Made by a program: the position numbers and the translations under genes. The notes under the pieces are model-generated. The model had not been told where the DNA came from. It worked only from the letters and a program-made list of their open reading frames with translations, and did no database searches. A stretch of DNA of 15,901 nucleotides from Oscillospiraceae bacterium (lineage in GTDB: Bacteria; Bacillota_A; Clostridia; Oscillospirales; Oscillospiraceae): positions 1-15,901 of the forward strand of contig JAETOP010000123.1 in the NCBI GenBank assembly GCA_021771675.1. Direction: 5' to 3'. Positions 6,081 through 13,632 of this stretch are shown here, one piece after another. Each line of letters starts with the position of its first letter. Within the stretch, counting starts at the first letter, position 1.

Positions 6081-8036
6081 TCAACGTATTGCCAACCGAG
6101 CGGTAAGTTGCTGATTTTCCTTCGTATAGGCGAGCAATCCGCCGGCCAGGAGGATGGCTTTCTGCCGGGAGGTCAGCTGGCAATTCAGTTGGGCGGTGGC
6201 GCCGGAGGCGGTGTCGGTGAGGGTGACGGTGCCCGTATCCATGCCCTCCAGAATGCCGGTGATGGTGAGGTTTGCCCCCTGGGAGAACTTGTGGTAATCT
6301 GCCTCGTCCTGGAAGGTCAGGGGCAGGATGCCGGCGTTAATCAGGTTGGCCACGTGGATTCTGGCGAAGCTCTTGGTGACCACGGCCCGAATGCCCAGAT
6401 ACATGGGCACCAGGGCGGCGTGCTCCCGGGAGGAGCCCTGGCCGTAGTTGCTGCCGCCCAGGATGATGCCCTGCCCTGCCGCCTTGGCCCGGGCGGGGAA
6501 CTCCGGGTCGCAGACCTCGAAGCAGAATTCGCTCATCTTGGGGATGTTGGAGCGGTAGGGCAGCACCTTGGCCCCGGCGGGCATGATGTGGTCGGTGGTG
6601 ATGTTGTCCCCCACCTTGAGCACCAGCTGGGCGCTGATGGTGTCGGATACCGGGGTTCCCTTGGGGAAGGGCTTGATGTTGGGCCCGCGGAGGACTTCGG
6701 CGTTTTCCGCCTGCTCCGGGGGCAGGGGCTGGAGCACGGCGCTGTCGTCGATGTCGAAGTGCTCCGGTAAGGCAATCTCCGGGATGGGAGGCAGGGTGGT
6801 GGGGTCGCAGATGAAGCCAGCCAGAGCGGAGGCGGCGGCGGTCTCCGGGGAGACCAGGTAGACCTGGGCGTCCTTGGTGCCGCTGCGGCCCAGGAAATTC
6901 CGGTTGAAGGTCCGCAGGGAGACGCCGCCGGAATTGGGGGAGAAGCCCATGCCGATGCAGGGCCCGCAGGCGCATTCCAGCAGCCGGGCGCCGGAGGCCA
7001 GAATGTCGTTCAAGGCCCCACAGGAGGCCAGCATGCTCAGCACCTGCCGGGAGCCGGGGGAGATGGACAGGTTCACCCCGGGGGCGATGTGCCTGCCCTT
7101 CAGGATGGCTGCCACCTTCAGCAAATCCATCAAGGAGGAATTGGTGCAGGAGCCGATGCAGACCTGATCCACCTTCACATTCTTCAAAGAAGCGGCCCCC
7201 ACCACGTTGTCCGGGCTGTGGGGGCAGGCGGCCATGGGTTTCAGCTCGCTCAGGTCAATGGGGATGATCCGGTCGTACCGGGCGTCCGGGTCGCTTTCCA
7301 GGGGGATGAAGTCCTCCTCCCGGCCCTGGGCTGCCAGGAAGCGCCGGGTCTGCTCGTCGGAGGGGAAGATGGAGGTGGTGGCCCCCAGCTCCGCACCCAT
7401 ATTGGTGATGGTGGCCCGCTCCGGCACCGTCAGGGCTTGAACCCCGGGGCCGCCCCATTCGATGATGGCCCCCACGCCCCCCTTGACGGAGAGAATTTCC
7501 AGCAGCTTGAGCGCCGCATCCTTGGCGGAGACGAAGGGATTCAGCTTGCCCGTCAGCTCCACCTTAAAGAGCTTCGGCATATTGATGTAGTACGCCCCGC
7601 CGCCCATGGCCACGGCCACGTCCATGCCGCCGGCGCCAAAGGCCAGCATGCCCAGGCCGCCGCCGGTGGGGGTGTGGGAGTCGGAGCCGATGAGGGTCTT
7701 GCCGGGCTTGCCGAACCGCTCCAGATGGAGCTGATGGCAGATGCCGTTGCCGGGCCGGGAGAACCGGACGCCGTGCTTGGCGGCCACGGATTGCAGATAG
7801 CGGTGGTCGTCGGCGTTCATGAAGCCGCATTGCAGGGTGTTGTGGTCCACATAGGCGATGGAGAATTCGGTTTTCACCTGGGGGATGCCCATGGTCTCAA
7901 ATTCCAGGTAGGCCATGGTGCCGGTGGCGTCCTGGGTCAGGGTCTGGTCGATTTTCAGGCCAATTTCGCTGCCCTGAGTCAAGCTGCCGGAGAGCAGGTG
8001 GGCGCTGATGATTTTTTCCGCAATTGTCTTACCCAT
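6081..8036 (-). CDS. Aconitate hydratase (aconitase, Aquifex-type)
   Basis: Interconverts citrate and isocitrate through a 4Fe-4S cluster; cytoplasmic. The product is 651 residues, matching the short aconitase type of anaerobes. Visible marks are YVDHNT (D64, H65), GSDSHTPTGGGLGMLAFGAGG (~117-137), IGSCTNSS with cluster ligand C297, CACGPCIGMG with ligands C357 and C360, and the swivel-domain GGSNYGQGSSREHAAL (~527-542) with the Ser-Arg-Glu-His active-site loop. All ligands are intact, so activity is expected. The ATG at 8036 overlaps the GntR stop by 8 bases, implying translational coupling. It is last in the operon after citrate synthase and the regulator. Oddity: the last ~10 residues (QQLTARLAIR) differ from the duplicated 3' copy (ending ENH) and appear to come from repeat DNA. 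A LeuC or homoaconitase is less likely because the swivel domain is fused and the partner is a citrate synthase-like enzyme. Confidence 0.93.
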   Translation of the reverse strand: MGKTIAEKIISAHLLSGSLTQGSEIGLKIDQTLTQDATGTMAYLEFETMGIPQVKTEFSIAYVDHNTLQCGFMNADDHRYLQSVAAKHGVRFSRPGNGICHQLHLERFGKPGKTLIGSDSHTPTGGGLGMLAFGAGGMDVAVAMGGGAYYINMPKLFKVELTGKLNPFVSAKDAALKLLEILSVKGGVGAIIEWGGPGVQALTVPERATITNMGAELGATTSIFPSDEQTRRFLAAQGREEDFIPLESDPDARYDRIIPIDLSELKPMAACPHSPDNVVGAASLKNVKVDQVCIGSCTNSSLMDLLKVAAILKGRHIAPGVNLSISPGSRQVLSMLASCGALNDILASGARLLECACGPCIGMGFSPNSGGVSLRTFNRNFLGRSGTKDAQVYLVSPETAAASALAGFICDPTTLPPIPEIALPEHFDIDDSAVLQPLPPEQAENAEVLRGPNIKPFPKGTPVSDTISAQLVLKVGDNITTDHIMPAGAKVLPYRSNIPKMSEFCFEVCDPEFPARAKAAGQGIILGGSNYGQGSSREHAALVPMYLGIRAVVTKSFARIHVANLINAGILPLTFQDEADYHKFSQGANLTITGILEGMDTGTVTLTDTASGATAQLNCQLTSRQKAILLAGGLLAYTKENQQLTARLAIR

Positions 8037-8682
8037 TTTGGCTGAACCTCTCAATCATGATTTTCTTGGCGTTTTCAATGTGCCGGCACATCAGCGTTTC
8101 CGCCAGCGCTGCGTCCTGGGCGCAGATGGCCTGACAGATGGCCTTGTGCTCGCTGATGCTCTTCTGCCGCCGGTCGGCGACGGAATAGGAGCTGCGGCGG
8201 TAGCGCTGGGTCTTCCGGTGCAGGGGCCGCAGGGTGTCCATGAGCACGATGCGGCGGCTGAACTCGTAGATGCTCTCGTGGAACTCGTCGTCCAGCTCCC
8301 GCAGATGGTCGTAGTCCCCCTTTTCAAAATAGAAGTCCTGCAATTCGCTGAGCTGCTCCAGCCGGGCGGCCTCCTCCTGGGTGCGGTTCCGGGCGGCGTG
8401 GAAGGCGGCCAGGCCCTCGCAGCGCAGGCGGATGTCCATAATGTCCTCCAGATCCTCCAGGGTGATGCCCAGCACCACGCTGCCCTTGCCGGAGTCCCAG
8501 ATCAGCCGCTCCTGCTCCAGCCGCCGCAGGGCCTCCCGGATTGGGGTGCGGCTGACGTTCAGCTGCTCCACCAGCTTCAGCTCGGTGAGCACCTCGCCCC
8601 GGGGATAGACCCCGGAAATAATATCGCTTTCCAGCTTCTCAAACACCTGATCCGCCAGAGAGATGGATTTTAATACTGCCAT
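8029..8682 (-). CDS. GntR-family transcriptional regulator, FCD (FadR) subfamily
   Basis: A 217-residue cytoplasmic DNA-binding regulator. Residues ~8-75 form the winged helix-turn-helix (LADQVFEKLESDIISGVYPRGE, then LVEQLNVSRTPIREALRRLEQERLI). Residues ~80-210 form the all-helical FCD ligand domain. Candidate metal/ligand residues D131, H135 (DxxFH), H179 (SEHKAI) and H201 are all present, so it probably senses a carboxylate through a bound metal. It starts 14 bases after the citrate synthase stop behind an AGGAGG site, and its 3' end overlaps aconitase by 8 bases. Its place inside the operon and the palindrome at 10105-10116 point to autoregulation of citrate synthesis, perhaps in response to citrate or a related acid; the ligand is an inference. 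Confidence 0.93.
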   Translation of the reverse strand: MAVLKSISLADQVFEKLESDIISGVYPRGEVLTELKLVEQLNVSRTPIREALRRLEQERLIWDSGKGSVVLGITLEDLEDIMDIRLRCEGLAAFHAARNRTQEEAARLEQLSELQDFYFEKGDYDHLRELDDEFHESIYEFSRRIVLMDTLRPLHRKTQRYRRSSYSVADRRQKSISEHKAICQAICAQDAALAETLMCRHIENAKKIMIERFSQNG

Positions 8683-8696
8683 AGTATCCTCCTGCC

Positions 8697-10073
8697 TTAG
8701 TCCTGCGGGAACCGTCCCGGGGCAAATTCCTGAATCTTTTCCAGCATCTCGCTGTGGGCAATCATGGTGACCCGGCCGGCTTCATACTCGTCGTCCACCC
8801 ACCGCTTGATGGATACCACCAGCGGGTCATTTTTCCCGATCTGGGCCTCCCCTTTCAGCCGGTAGTGCTGGTTGATCCAGTAGGCGATGCCGGCGGCCCC
8901 GGAGGTTTTGCCCACCTCCACGGTGGCGGGGCGGTTCAGCAGCTTCTCGGTGTCGAAGATGGTGTAGATTTCCGCATCCTTCATCAGCCCGTCGGCGTGG
9001 ATACCCGCCCGGGTGGAGTTGAAGCTGGCCCCGGCAAAGGGGGTCATGGGGGGAATCCTGTAGCCGATGTCCTTTTCAAAGTATTCGGCGATTTCCGTGA
9101 TGACGGTGGGATCCATGCCGTCCATGGAGCCCCGGAGGGAGGCGTACTCAAACACCATGGCCTCCAGCGGGATGTTGCCAGTGCGCTCGCCGATGCCCAG
9201 CAGACTGCAATTGACGGCGCAGGCGCCGTAGAGCCAGGCGGTGGAGGCGTTGGTCACGGCCTTGTAGAAGTCGTTGTGGCCGTGCCATTCCAGGCACTCG
9301 CTGGGCACGTCGGCGTAGTGCTGCAAGCCGTAGACGATTCCGGCGACGCTCCGGGGCAGGGCGGCCTCGGTATAGGGCACGCCGTAGCCCATGGTGTCGC
9401 AGGCCCGGATTTTCACGGGAATCCCCGCCTCCCGGCTGAGAGCCTGGAGCTCATTGACGAAGGGCACCACAAAGCCGTAGAAATCCGCCCGGGTGATGTC
9501 CTCCAGATGGCAGCGGGGGATGACTCCGGCGTCGAAGGCGTCCTTCACCGTGCCCAGGTAGTAGTCCAGCACCTGGGAGCGGGTCATTTTCATCTTTTTG
9601 AAGATGTGGTAGTCGGAGCAGGAGACCAGAATGCCGGTCTCTTTGATTCCCAATTCCCGGACAAGCTTGAAATCCTCCTTGCTGGCCCGAATCCAGCTGG
9701 TGATCTCCGGGAATTTCAGCCCCAGCTCCATGCACTTTTCCAGGGCCTGGCGGTCTTTTTTGCTGTAGATGAAAAATTCCGTCTGGCGGATGATGCCATA
9801 GGGCCCGCCCAGCCTGCTCAGCAGCTTGTAGATGTTCACAATCTGCTCCACGGTGTAGGGCTCCACGCTCTGCTGCCCGTCCCGGAGGGAGGTGTCGGTG
9901 ATCCAAATCTCCTCGGGCATGTTCAGCGGCACCCGCCGGTGGTTGAAGGCCACCTTGGGCACGGTGCCGTAGGAGTAAATCTCCCGCTGCAAATTGGGCT
10001 CCGCCACATCCTGCAGGGAGTATTTGTAGGAATTCCTTTCCAACAGATTGGTTTTGCTGGAAATCTCTAACAT
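8697..10073 (-). CDS. Re-type citrate synthase (homocitrate/isopropylmalate synthase family)
   Basis: Probably condenses acetyl-CoA with oxaloacetate to citrate with Re stereochemistry, as the Clostridium kluyveri enzyme of this family does. The product is 458 residues, a DRE-TIM metallolyase barrel. Marks are ITDTSLRDGQQS with metal ligand D65, RCHLEDITRADFYG (~187-200), CDTMGYGVPY (~225-234), the HGHND metal pair H264/H266, GIGERTGN (~293-300) and the RAGIHADG lid region (~355-362). The ATG at 10073 has an AAGGGGG site just upstream. It is first of three genes, followed 14 bases later by the GntR regulator and then aconitase; no leuB, leuD or lys genes are nearby. A homocitrate synthase or 2-isopropylmalate synthase cannot be excluded by motifs alone, but partnership with aconitase favours citrate synthase. 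Confidence 0.78.
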   Translation of the reverse strand: MLEISSKTNLLERNSYKYSLQDVAEPNLQREIYSYGTVPKVAFNHRRVPLNMPEEIWITDTSLRDGQQSVEPYTVEQIVNIYKLLSRLGGPYGIIRQTEFFIYSKKDRQALEKCMELGLKFPEITSWIRASKEDFKLVRELGIKETGILVSCSDYHIFKKMKMTRSQVLDYYLGTVKDAFDAGVIPRCHLEDITRADFYGFVVPFVNELQALSREAGIPVKIRACDTMGYGVPYTEAALPRSVAGIVYGLQHYADVPSECLEWHGHNDFYKAVTNASTAWLYGACAVNCSLLGIGERTGNIPLEAMVFEYASLRGSMDGMDPTVITEIAEYFEKDIGYRIPPMTPFAGASFNSTRAGIHADGLMKDAEIYTIFDTEKLLNRPATVEVGKTSGAAGIAYWINQHYRLKGEAQIGKNDPLVVSIKRWVDDEYEAGRVTMIAHSEMLEKIQEFAPGRFPQD

Positions 10074-10104
10074 GGGAAAGTCCCCCTTCCTGTCTTTTTG
10101 TATG

Positions 10105-10116
10105 ATTGTATACAAT
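10105..10116. promoter_or_regulatory. GntR-type operator palindrome
   Basis: ATTGTATACAAT is a perfect 12-bp palindrome that fits the TNGT...ACNA pattern of FCD-type GntR operators. It touches the -10 element and covers the expected transcription start of the citrate synthase operon, so bound protein should block initiation. The cognate regulator is probably the GntR protein encoded in the same operon. I saw no other copy in the window. Confidence 0.7.
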
Positions 10117-10142
10117 AATACTAAAGATTTCAAAAATGTCAA
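10115..10142 (-). promoter_or_regulatory. Promoter of the citrate synthase-gntR-aconitase operon
   Basis: On the minus strand a perfect TTGACA (10142-10137) is followed after 16 bases by TATTAT (10120-10115, 5 of 6 matches). Transcription should start near 10108, about 35 bases before the ATG at 10073. The -10 overlaps the palindrome at 10105-10116. Confidence 0.75.
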
Positions 10143-10271
10143 GAGGTTTTTGACGGGCGGCCAGTGGCCGCTGACAATTCGCACGGGGGTGGTCGGTAAT
10201 CGTTACCCCGAACTCAGCCCGGTAACGTTTTTACAGCACGTCGTTGGTTGCTGTGGCGCGGAAGCGCCCAA

Positions 10272-10464
10272 GGCTCCCGAAGTGTAAGGGGAGCTGGCAC
10301 GGCGTAGCCGTGACTGAGGGACTGTGCGGTAAAATGTTACGAATTCGCATTTCGTTGGGCGAAAAGGGAATACCTTTCCACATTGGACTTTCAGAGCAAT
10401 TCAGTGCCTGCTGTACAGTCCCTCAGTCAGCTTCGCTGACAGCTCCCCTTACACTTCGGGAGCC
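10272..10464. mobile_element. 193-bp MITE-like element, same family as 5891-6052
   Basis: Terminal inverted repeats start GGCTCCCGAAGTGTAAGGGG (10272) and end with the inverse CTTACACTTCGGGAGCC (10464). Both run about 50 bases inward to GGGACTGT/ACAGTCCC. The core shares TGTTACGAATTCGCAT with the other copy. The sub-terminal hairpin arms differ between ends (ACGGCGTAGCCGT left, AGCTTCGCT right), a sign of independent variation. No ORF of its own. Confidence 0.75.
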
Positions 10465-10487
10465 TTTGCTCAGAAGCCATTCCCCTT

Positions 10488-10554
10488 TACCATTCACCGA
10501 AACGCTCAAAAAACGTTACCTAGCGGAAGGCTAATAGCCTCCCCTACGGGATAG
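10488..10554. repeat. Repeat module shared with 661-728
   Basis: CCATTCACCGAAACGCTCAA, a CGTTACC segment and the hairpin AAGGCTAATAGCCTCCCCTA at 10528 match 665-728 with few differences. The hairpin arm carries one change (AAGGC for GAGGC) that weakens it. It lies inside the composite repeat at 10167-10667. Confidence 0.65.
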
Positions 10555-10702
10555 CCGAAAGTGCCCACCATTCAACATTCTATCAAGAAAACGTTACCGG
10601 GCGAATGCTTATGCGGCAATTACCGACTGGCCCGGTGCGAATGATCTGCGGGCGAACTGTCAGCGGCGACTCGCCGCAAGTTGTAAACTTTTTTTGCTCC
10701 GG

Positions 10703-10730
10703 TTGAAATGCCAAAGGAAAATGCTATAAT
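10703..10730 (+). promoter_or_regulatory. Promoter of the histidine kinase-protease operon
   Basis: TTGAAA (10703-10708) and a perfect TATAAT (10725-10730) are separated by 16 bases. The predicted start, near 10737, gives a leader of under 20 bases before the GTG at 10754. Confidence 0.7.
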
Positions 10731-10753
10731 AAGTAAGAAACACCGGAAGGGGT

Positions 10754-12193
10754 GTGAAATCATTGAAAACCTCCTTTGGCCGCATTTTCTACACGGCGGC
10801 GCTGATTCTTCTGCTGGCCCTGACCATGCTGGGGGCCTCCTTTCAGCAGCTGGTGAAGGACTACCTGACGGAAACCACCTTTTCCCAGCTGAGCCAAGAT
10901 GCCCAGATCATCTCCCACCTGGCCGCCTCCTATGCGGCTGAGGAAAGCTCGTCCGGCCAGGACTTCCTGCTGAGCCTGGACGTGGCGGCCAACCTCTCCG
11001 ATACCGACATCATCATCTGCAACGCCCAGGGCAAGGTCGTCCTCTGCTCCGATTCCCCCTTCGGCTGCAAGCACCTGAAGCTCCAGCTGAACAGCGATTA
11101 CCTGGACAAGGTGATCGCAAATGGGGGAGATCGGGCCACCGGCGTCATCCGGGGGCTGTACGACGATTCCCGCTTCCTCATCGCCATGCCCATTCAGAAT
11201 GAAACCGATGGGGATGTGCTGGGCATCGTGCTGGTGTCCGTGCCCACCGCTTCTACCAATGCGGTGCTGAAGCGGCTGGCAACCTTCTTCCTGAACGCCT
11301 CCCTGGTGGTGGTGCTGATCTCCATTCTGGGGATGCTGGCCTACGCCGGGCGCTCCAGCCGCCCCCTGCGGGAGATGGCCAAGGCCGCCAACGATTTCGG
11401 CCACGGCGACCTGGAGGCCCGGGTCCGGGTGGAGGACTCCTACAGTGAGGAGGTTCGGGATTTGGCCGTCGCCTTCAACAATATGGCCTCGTCCCTGCAA
11501 AAGAGCGAGTATCAGCGCCAGGAATTCGTGGCCAACGTGTCCCACGAGCTGAAAACCCCCATGACCACCATCTCCGGCTATGTGGACGGCATCCTGGACG
11601 GCACCATCCCCCCGGAGCGCCGGGATCACTATTTGCAGATCGTCTCCGATGAGACAAAGCGGCTCAGCCGATTGGTTCGCAGCATGCTGGACATCTCCCG
11701 GCTCCAGGACCAGAAGGGGATCCCGGACGAGAAGAAGATGAACTTCGACATGGAGGAATGCGCCGGGCTGGCCCTGGTGAATTTCGAGAAGAAGATCAAC
11801 GACAAGCACATCAACGTCCAGGTGGATATGCCGGAGCACCCGGTGTATACCTTCGCCGCCCAGGATGCCGTGACCCAGGTGGTCTACAACCTGGTGGACA
11901 ACGCCGTAAAATTCTGCCCCGAGGGAGGCACTCTGGGCCTGACCATCAAGGAAGGAGGCAGCAAGGTCTATGTCTCCGTGTCCAACGACGGGGAAACCAT
12001 CCCCCCGGAGGAGCTGCCCCTGGTCTTCGACCGGTTCCACAAGCTGGATAAAAGCCGCTCCCAGAACCGGGACGGCTGGGGCCTGGGGCTTTACATTGTG
12101 AAGACCCTTGTTTGCAGCCACGGCGAGAACATCAGCGTCACCAGCCGGGACGGAAAGACCGAGTTCACCTTCACCATGCCCCTGGTCAATTGA
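10754..12193 (+). CDS. Membrane sensor histidine kinase
   Basis: A 479-residue two-component sensor kinase in the cytoplasmic membrane. TM1 is at ~11-30, an extracytoplasmic sensor region spans ~31-170, TM2 is ~176-199 and a HAMP linker ~200-252. The HisKA box FVANVSHELKTPMTTISGY puts the phosphorylated His at 264. The ATPase domain has the N-box YNLVDNAVKF (N379, N383), G1 NDGETIPPEE, the F-box VFDRFHKLDKSRS and G2 GWGLGLYIVK, all intact. The start is GTG at 10754, close behind GGAAGG; TTG at 10763 is an alternative with better spacing. No response regulator gene is adjacent: repeat DNA lies upstream and a protease gene downstream. The pairing with an HtrA protease recalls envelope-stress systems such as CssS-HtrA, but the signal is unknown. 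Confidence 0.93.
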   Translation: MKSLKTSFGRIFYTAALILLLALTMLGASFQQLVKDYLTETTFSQLSQDAQIISHLAASYAAEESSSGQDFLLSLDVAANLSDTDIIICNAQGKVVLCSDSPFGCKHLKLQLNSDYLDKVIANGGDRATGVIRGLYDDSRFLIAMPIQNETDGDVLGIVLVSVPTASTNAVLKRLATFFLNASLVVVLISILGMLAYAGRSSRPLREMAKAANDFGHGDLEARVRVEDSYSEEVRDLAVAFNNMASSLQKSEYQRQEFVANVSHELKTPMTTISGYVDGILDGTIPPERRDHYLQIVSDETKRLSRLVRSMLDISRLQDQKGIPDEKKMNFDMEECAGLALVNFEKKINDKHINVQVDMPEHPVYTFAAQDAVTQVVYNLVDNAVKFCPEGGTLGLTIKEGGSKVYVSVSNDGETIPPEELPLVFDRFHKLDKSRSQNRDGWGLGLYIVKTLVCSHGENISVTSRDGKTEFTFTMPLVN

Positions 12194-12226
12194 TTGGCTT
12201 ATTTTATCATATAAGAGGTAATCGTT

Positions 12227-13483
12227 ATGCCAAAATATGAAGAACCCGCTCCCTGGGATGACGGGGAATACGGCACCGGGCGCACCCAGCCGCCCAAAAG
12301 CCACAGCGGCGTCATTGCCATTTTGCTCATTGCCGTGATTTTCCTCACCGGCACCATCACCATGCTGGGCTTTATGAACGTTCGGATGTTCCGGGAGCTC
12401 AACCAGCGGGAGCCTGAGCCTGATGTGACCATCTGTTTTAATCCGGAGCAGTCCGGGGAGGCGCCTGTCAGCTCCGGCGGCCTGGTGCAGATCGATGCGG
12501 TTCAGACCACCGCCCCCACTGCCCCCGCTGTCCAGTTCCCGCCCCTGGCTACCGAGAGCGTGGGACTGACCCTGCAGGAGATTTACGTCAAGTGCATTCC
12601 CTCGGTGGTCTCCATCACCACCCAGAGCCGCTCCGGCACCGGCACCGGCACCGGGGTCATCCTCACCGAGGACGGCTATATCGTCACCAATCACCACGTC
12701 ATTGAAAATGGGGAGCGGATTACCGTCCAGCTCACCGACGACCGGGTCTGCGCCGCCCGCCTGGTGGGGACGGACCCGGCCAGCGATCTGGCGGTGCTGC
12801 AAATCAGTGCCGACGGCCTGACCAGTGCAGAATTCGGCAATTCCGACGGCCTGCGGGTGGGGGACAGCGTGGTGGCCATCGGCGACCCCCTGGGGGTGGA
12901 ATACCGGGGCACCATGACCGACGGCATCGTCTCCGCCATCAACCGGAACGTGAATGTGAACGGCCGGTCCATGAACCTGATCCAGACCAACGCCGCCCTG
13001 AACTCCGGCAATTCCGGCGGGCCCCTGATTAACAGCTGCGGCCAGGTCATCGGCATCAATACCATCAAGATTGGCGCCTTCACCGACAGCGCCGGTGTGG
13101 AGGGCCTGGGCTTTGCCATCCCCAGCACCACGGTGAAGGACATTGTGGAGCAGATCATCTCCCAGGGCTACGTGTCCGGCCGTCCCTGGCTGGGCATCAC
13201 CGGCGAGAGCATCTCCCTGTTCTACCAGCGCTACTACCGGCTCCCGGCGGGATTGTATATTTCCGAGGTGGCCCCGGACAGCAACGCCGCCCGGACGGGG
13301 CTGCTGGAGGGGGACATCCTCATCAGCGTGGACGGCACCAAGGTCTATTCCCAGACAGACCTGGATACCCTGCTGTACAACTACTCCGCCGGGGACACCG
13401 TGACCATCATCATCTACCGGGGAGGCTATACCATGCAGGCCGAAATCGTGCTGGAAGAGGCCCGCTCCAGCACAAGCCAATAG
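12227..13483 (+). CDS. HtrA/DegP-like membrane-anchored serine protease with PDZ domain
   Basis: A 418-residue envelope quality-control protease. A short acidic cytoplasmic N-terminus leads to one TM helix (~28-50), then a low-complexity linker (~60-105) and a trypsin-like domain. The catalytic triad is intact: H157 in VTNHHVI, D187 in DPASDLAVL, S263 in NSGNSGGPL. One PDZ domain (~320-408, WLGITGES, then GLLEGDILISVDG) binds substrate ends. Length and single PDZ match Gram-positive HtrA. It starts 33 bases after the kinase stop with an AAGAGG site, so the two genes are probably co-transcribed and the kinase may control the stress response the protease serves; that link is inferred from position. 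Confidence 0.93.
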   Translation: MPKYEEPAPWDDGEYGTGRTQPPKSHSGVIAILLIAVIFLTGTITMLGFMNVRMFRELNQREPEPDVTICFNPEQSGEAPVSSGGLVQIDAVQTTAPTAPAVQFPPLATESVGLTLQEIYVKCIPSVVSITTQSRSGTGTGTGVILTEDGYIVTNHHVIENGERITVQLTDDRVCAARLVGTDPASDLAVLQISADGLTSAEFGNSDGLRVGDSVVAIGDPLGVEYRGTMTDGIVSAINRNVNVNGRSMNLIQTNAALNSGNSGGPLINSCGQVIGINTIKIGAFTDSAGVEGLGFAIPSTTVKDIVEQIISQGYVSGRPWLGITGESISLFYQRYYRLPAGLYISEVAPDSNAARTGLLEGDILISVDGTKVYSQTDLDTLLYNYSAGDTVTIIIYRGGYTMQAEIVLEEARSSTSQ

Positions 13484-13488
13484 CAAGA

Positions 13489-13580
13489 TATGAGATATAG
13501 GATATAAGATACAAGATAGTTAGGAGTTAGGAATTTTTTCCCGTACCTGTAGCTGCGAGTCTTGACTCGCCCCTACGGTT
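13489..13580. repeat. GATATAAGATA-type tract and short palindromic hairpin
   Basis: Positions 13489-13532 hold degenerate repeats of GATATAAGATA and TTAGGA. They are followed at 13549-13576 by a hairpin: GTAG pairs with CTAC and GCGAGT with ACTCGC around CTTG, with a 2-base mismatch. The hairpin is followed by GGTTAAAAAA, so it is not a good rightward terminator. Its GTAGGGGCGAG arm, read on the minus strand, is built like the GTAGGGGAGG hairpins elsewhere in the window. It separates the protease from the thioesterase. Confidence 0.5.
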
Positions 13581-13632
13581 AAAAAAGCAGTAAACCATCT
13601 CACCACCCGACTGTGGGAAAGGAAGTAATACC

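Larger units (their letters stand above)
10167..10667. mobile_element. ~500-bp composite repeat with outer inverted ends
   Basis: The left end (10167-10232: GCCGCTGACAATTCGC, GGTCGGTAATCGTTACC, GCCCGGTAACGTTTT) is related to the reverse complement of the right end (10588-10667: GCCGCTGACAGTTCGC, CAGTCGGTAATTGC, GCCCGGTAACGTTTT), with small gaps. Inside lie a complete MITE-like element and a hairpin module, so the unit looks nested. It fills the gap between two divergent transcription units and encodes nothing recognisable. Part of the same end recurs at 15825-15901. Confidence 0.65.

Noticed and set aside
6081..8036. 3-isopropylmalate dehydratase large subunit (LeuC) or homoaconitase
   Set aside because: The swivel domain with GSSREHAAL is fused in the same chain and no small subunit or leu/lys genes are present.
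8754..10070. 438-codon open frame antisense to citrate synthase
   Set aside because: The sense strand has clear DRE-TIM motifs; the antisense product is Gly/Val/His-rich and matches nothing.
10760..13486. 908-codon open frame antisense to the kinase and protease genes
   Set aside because: It spans two well-supported genes and their gap, with low-complexity composition; a by-product of GC-rich codon use.
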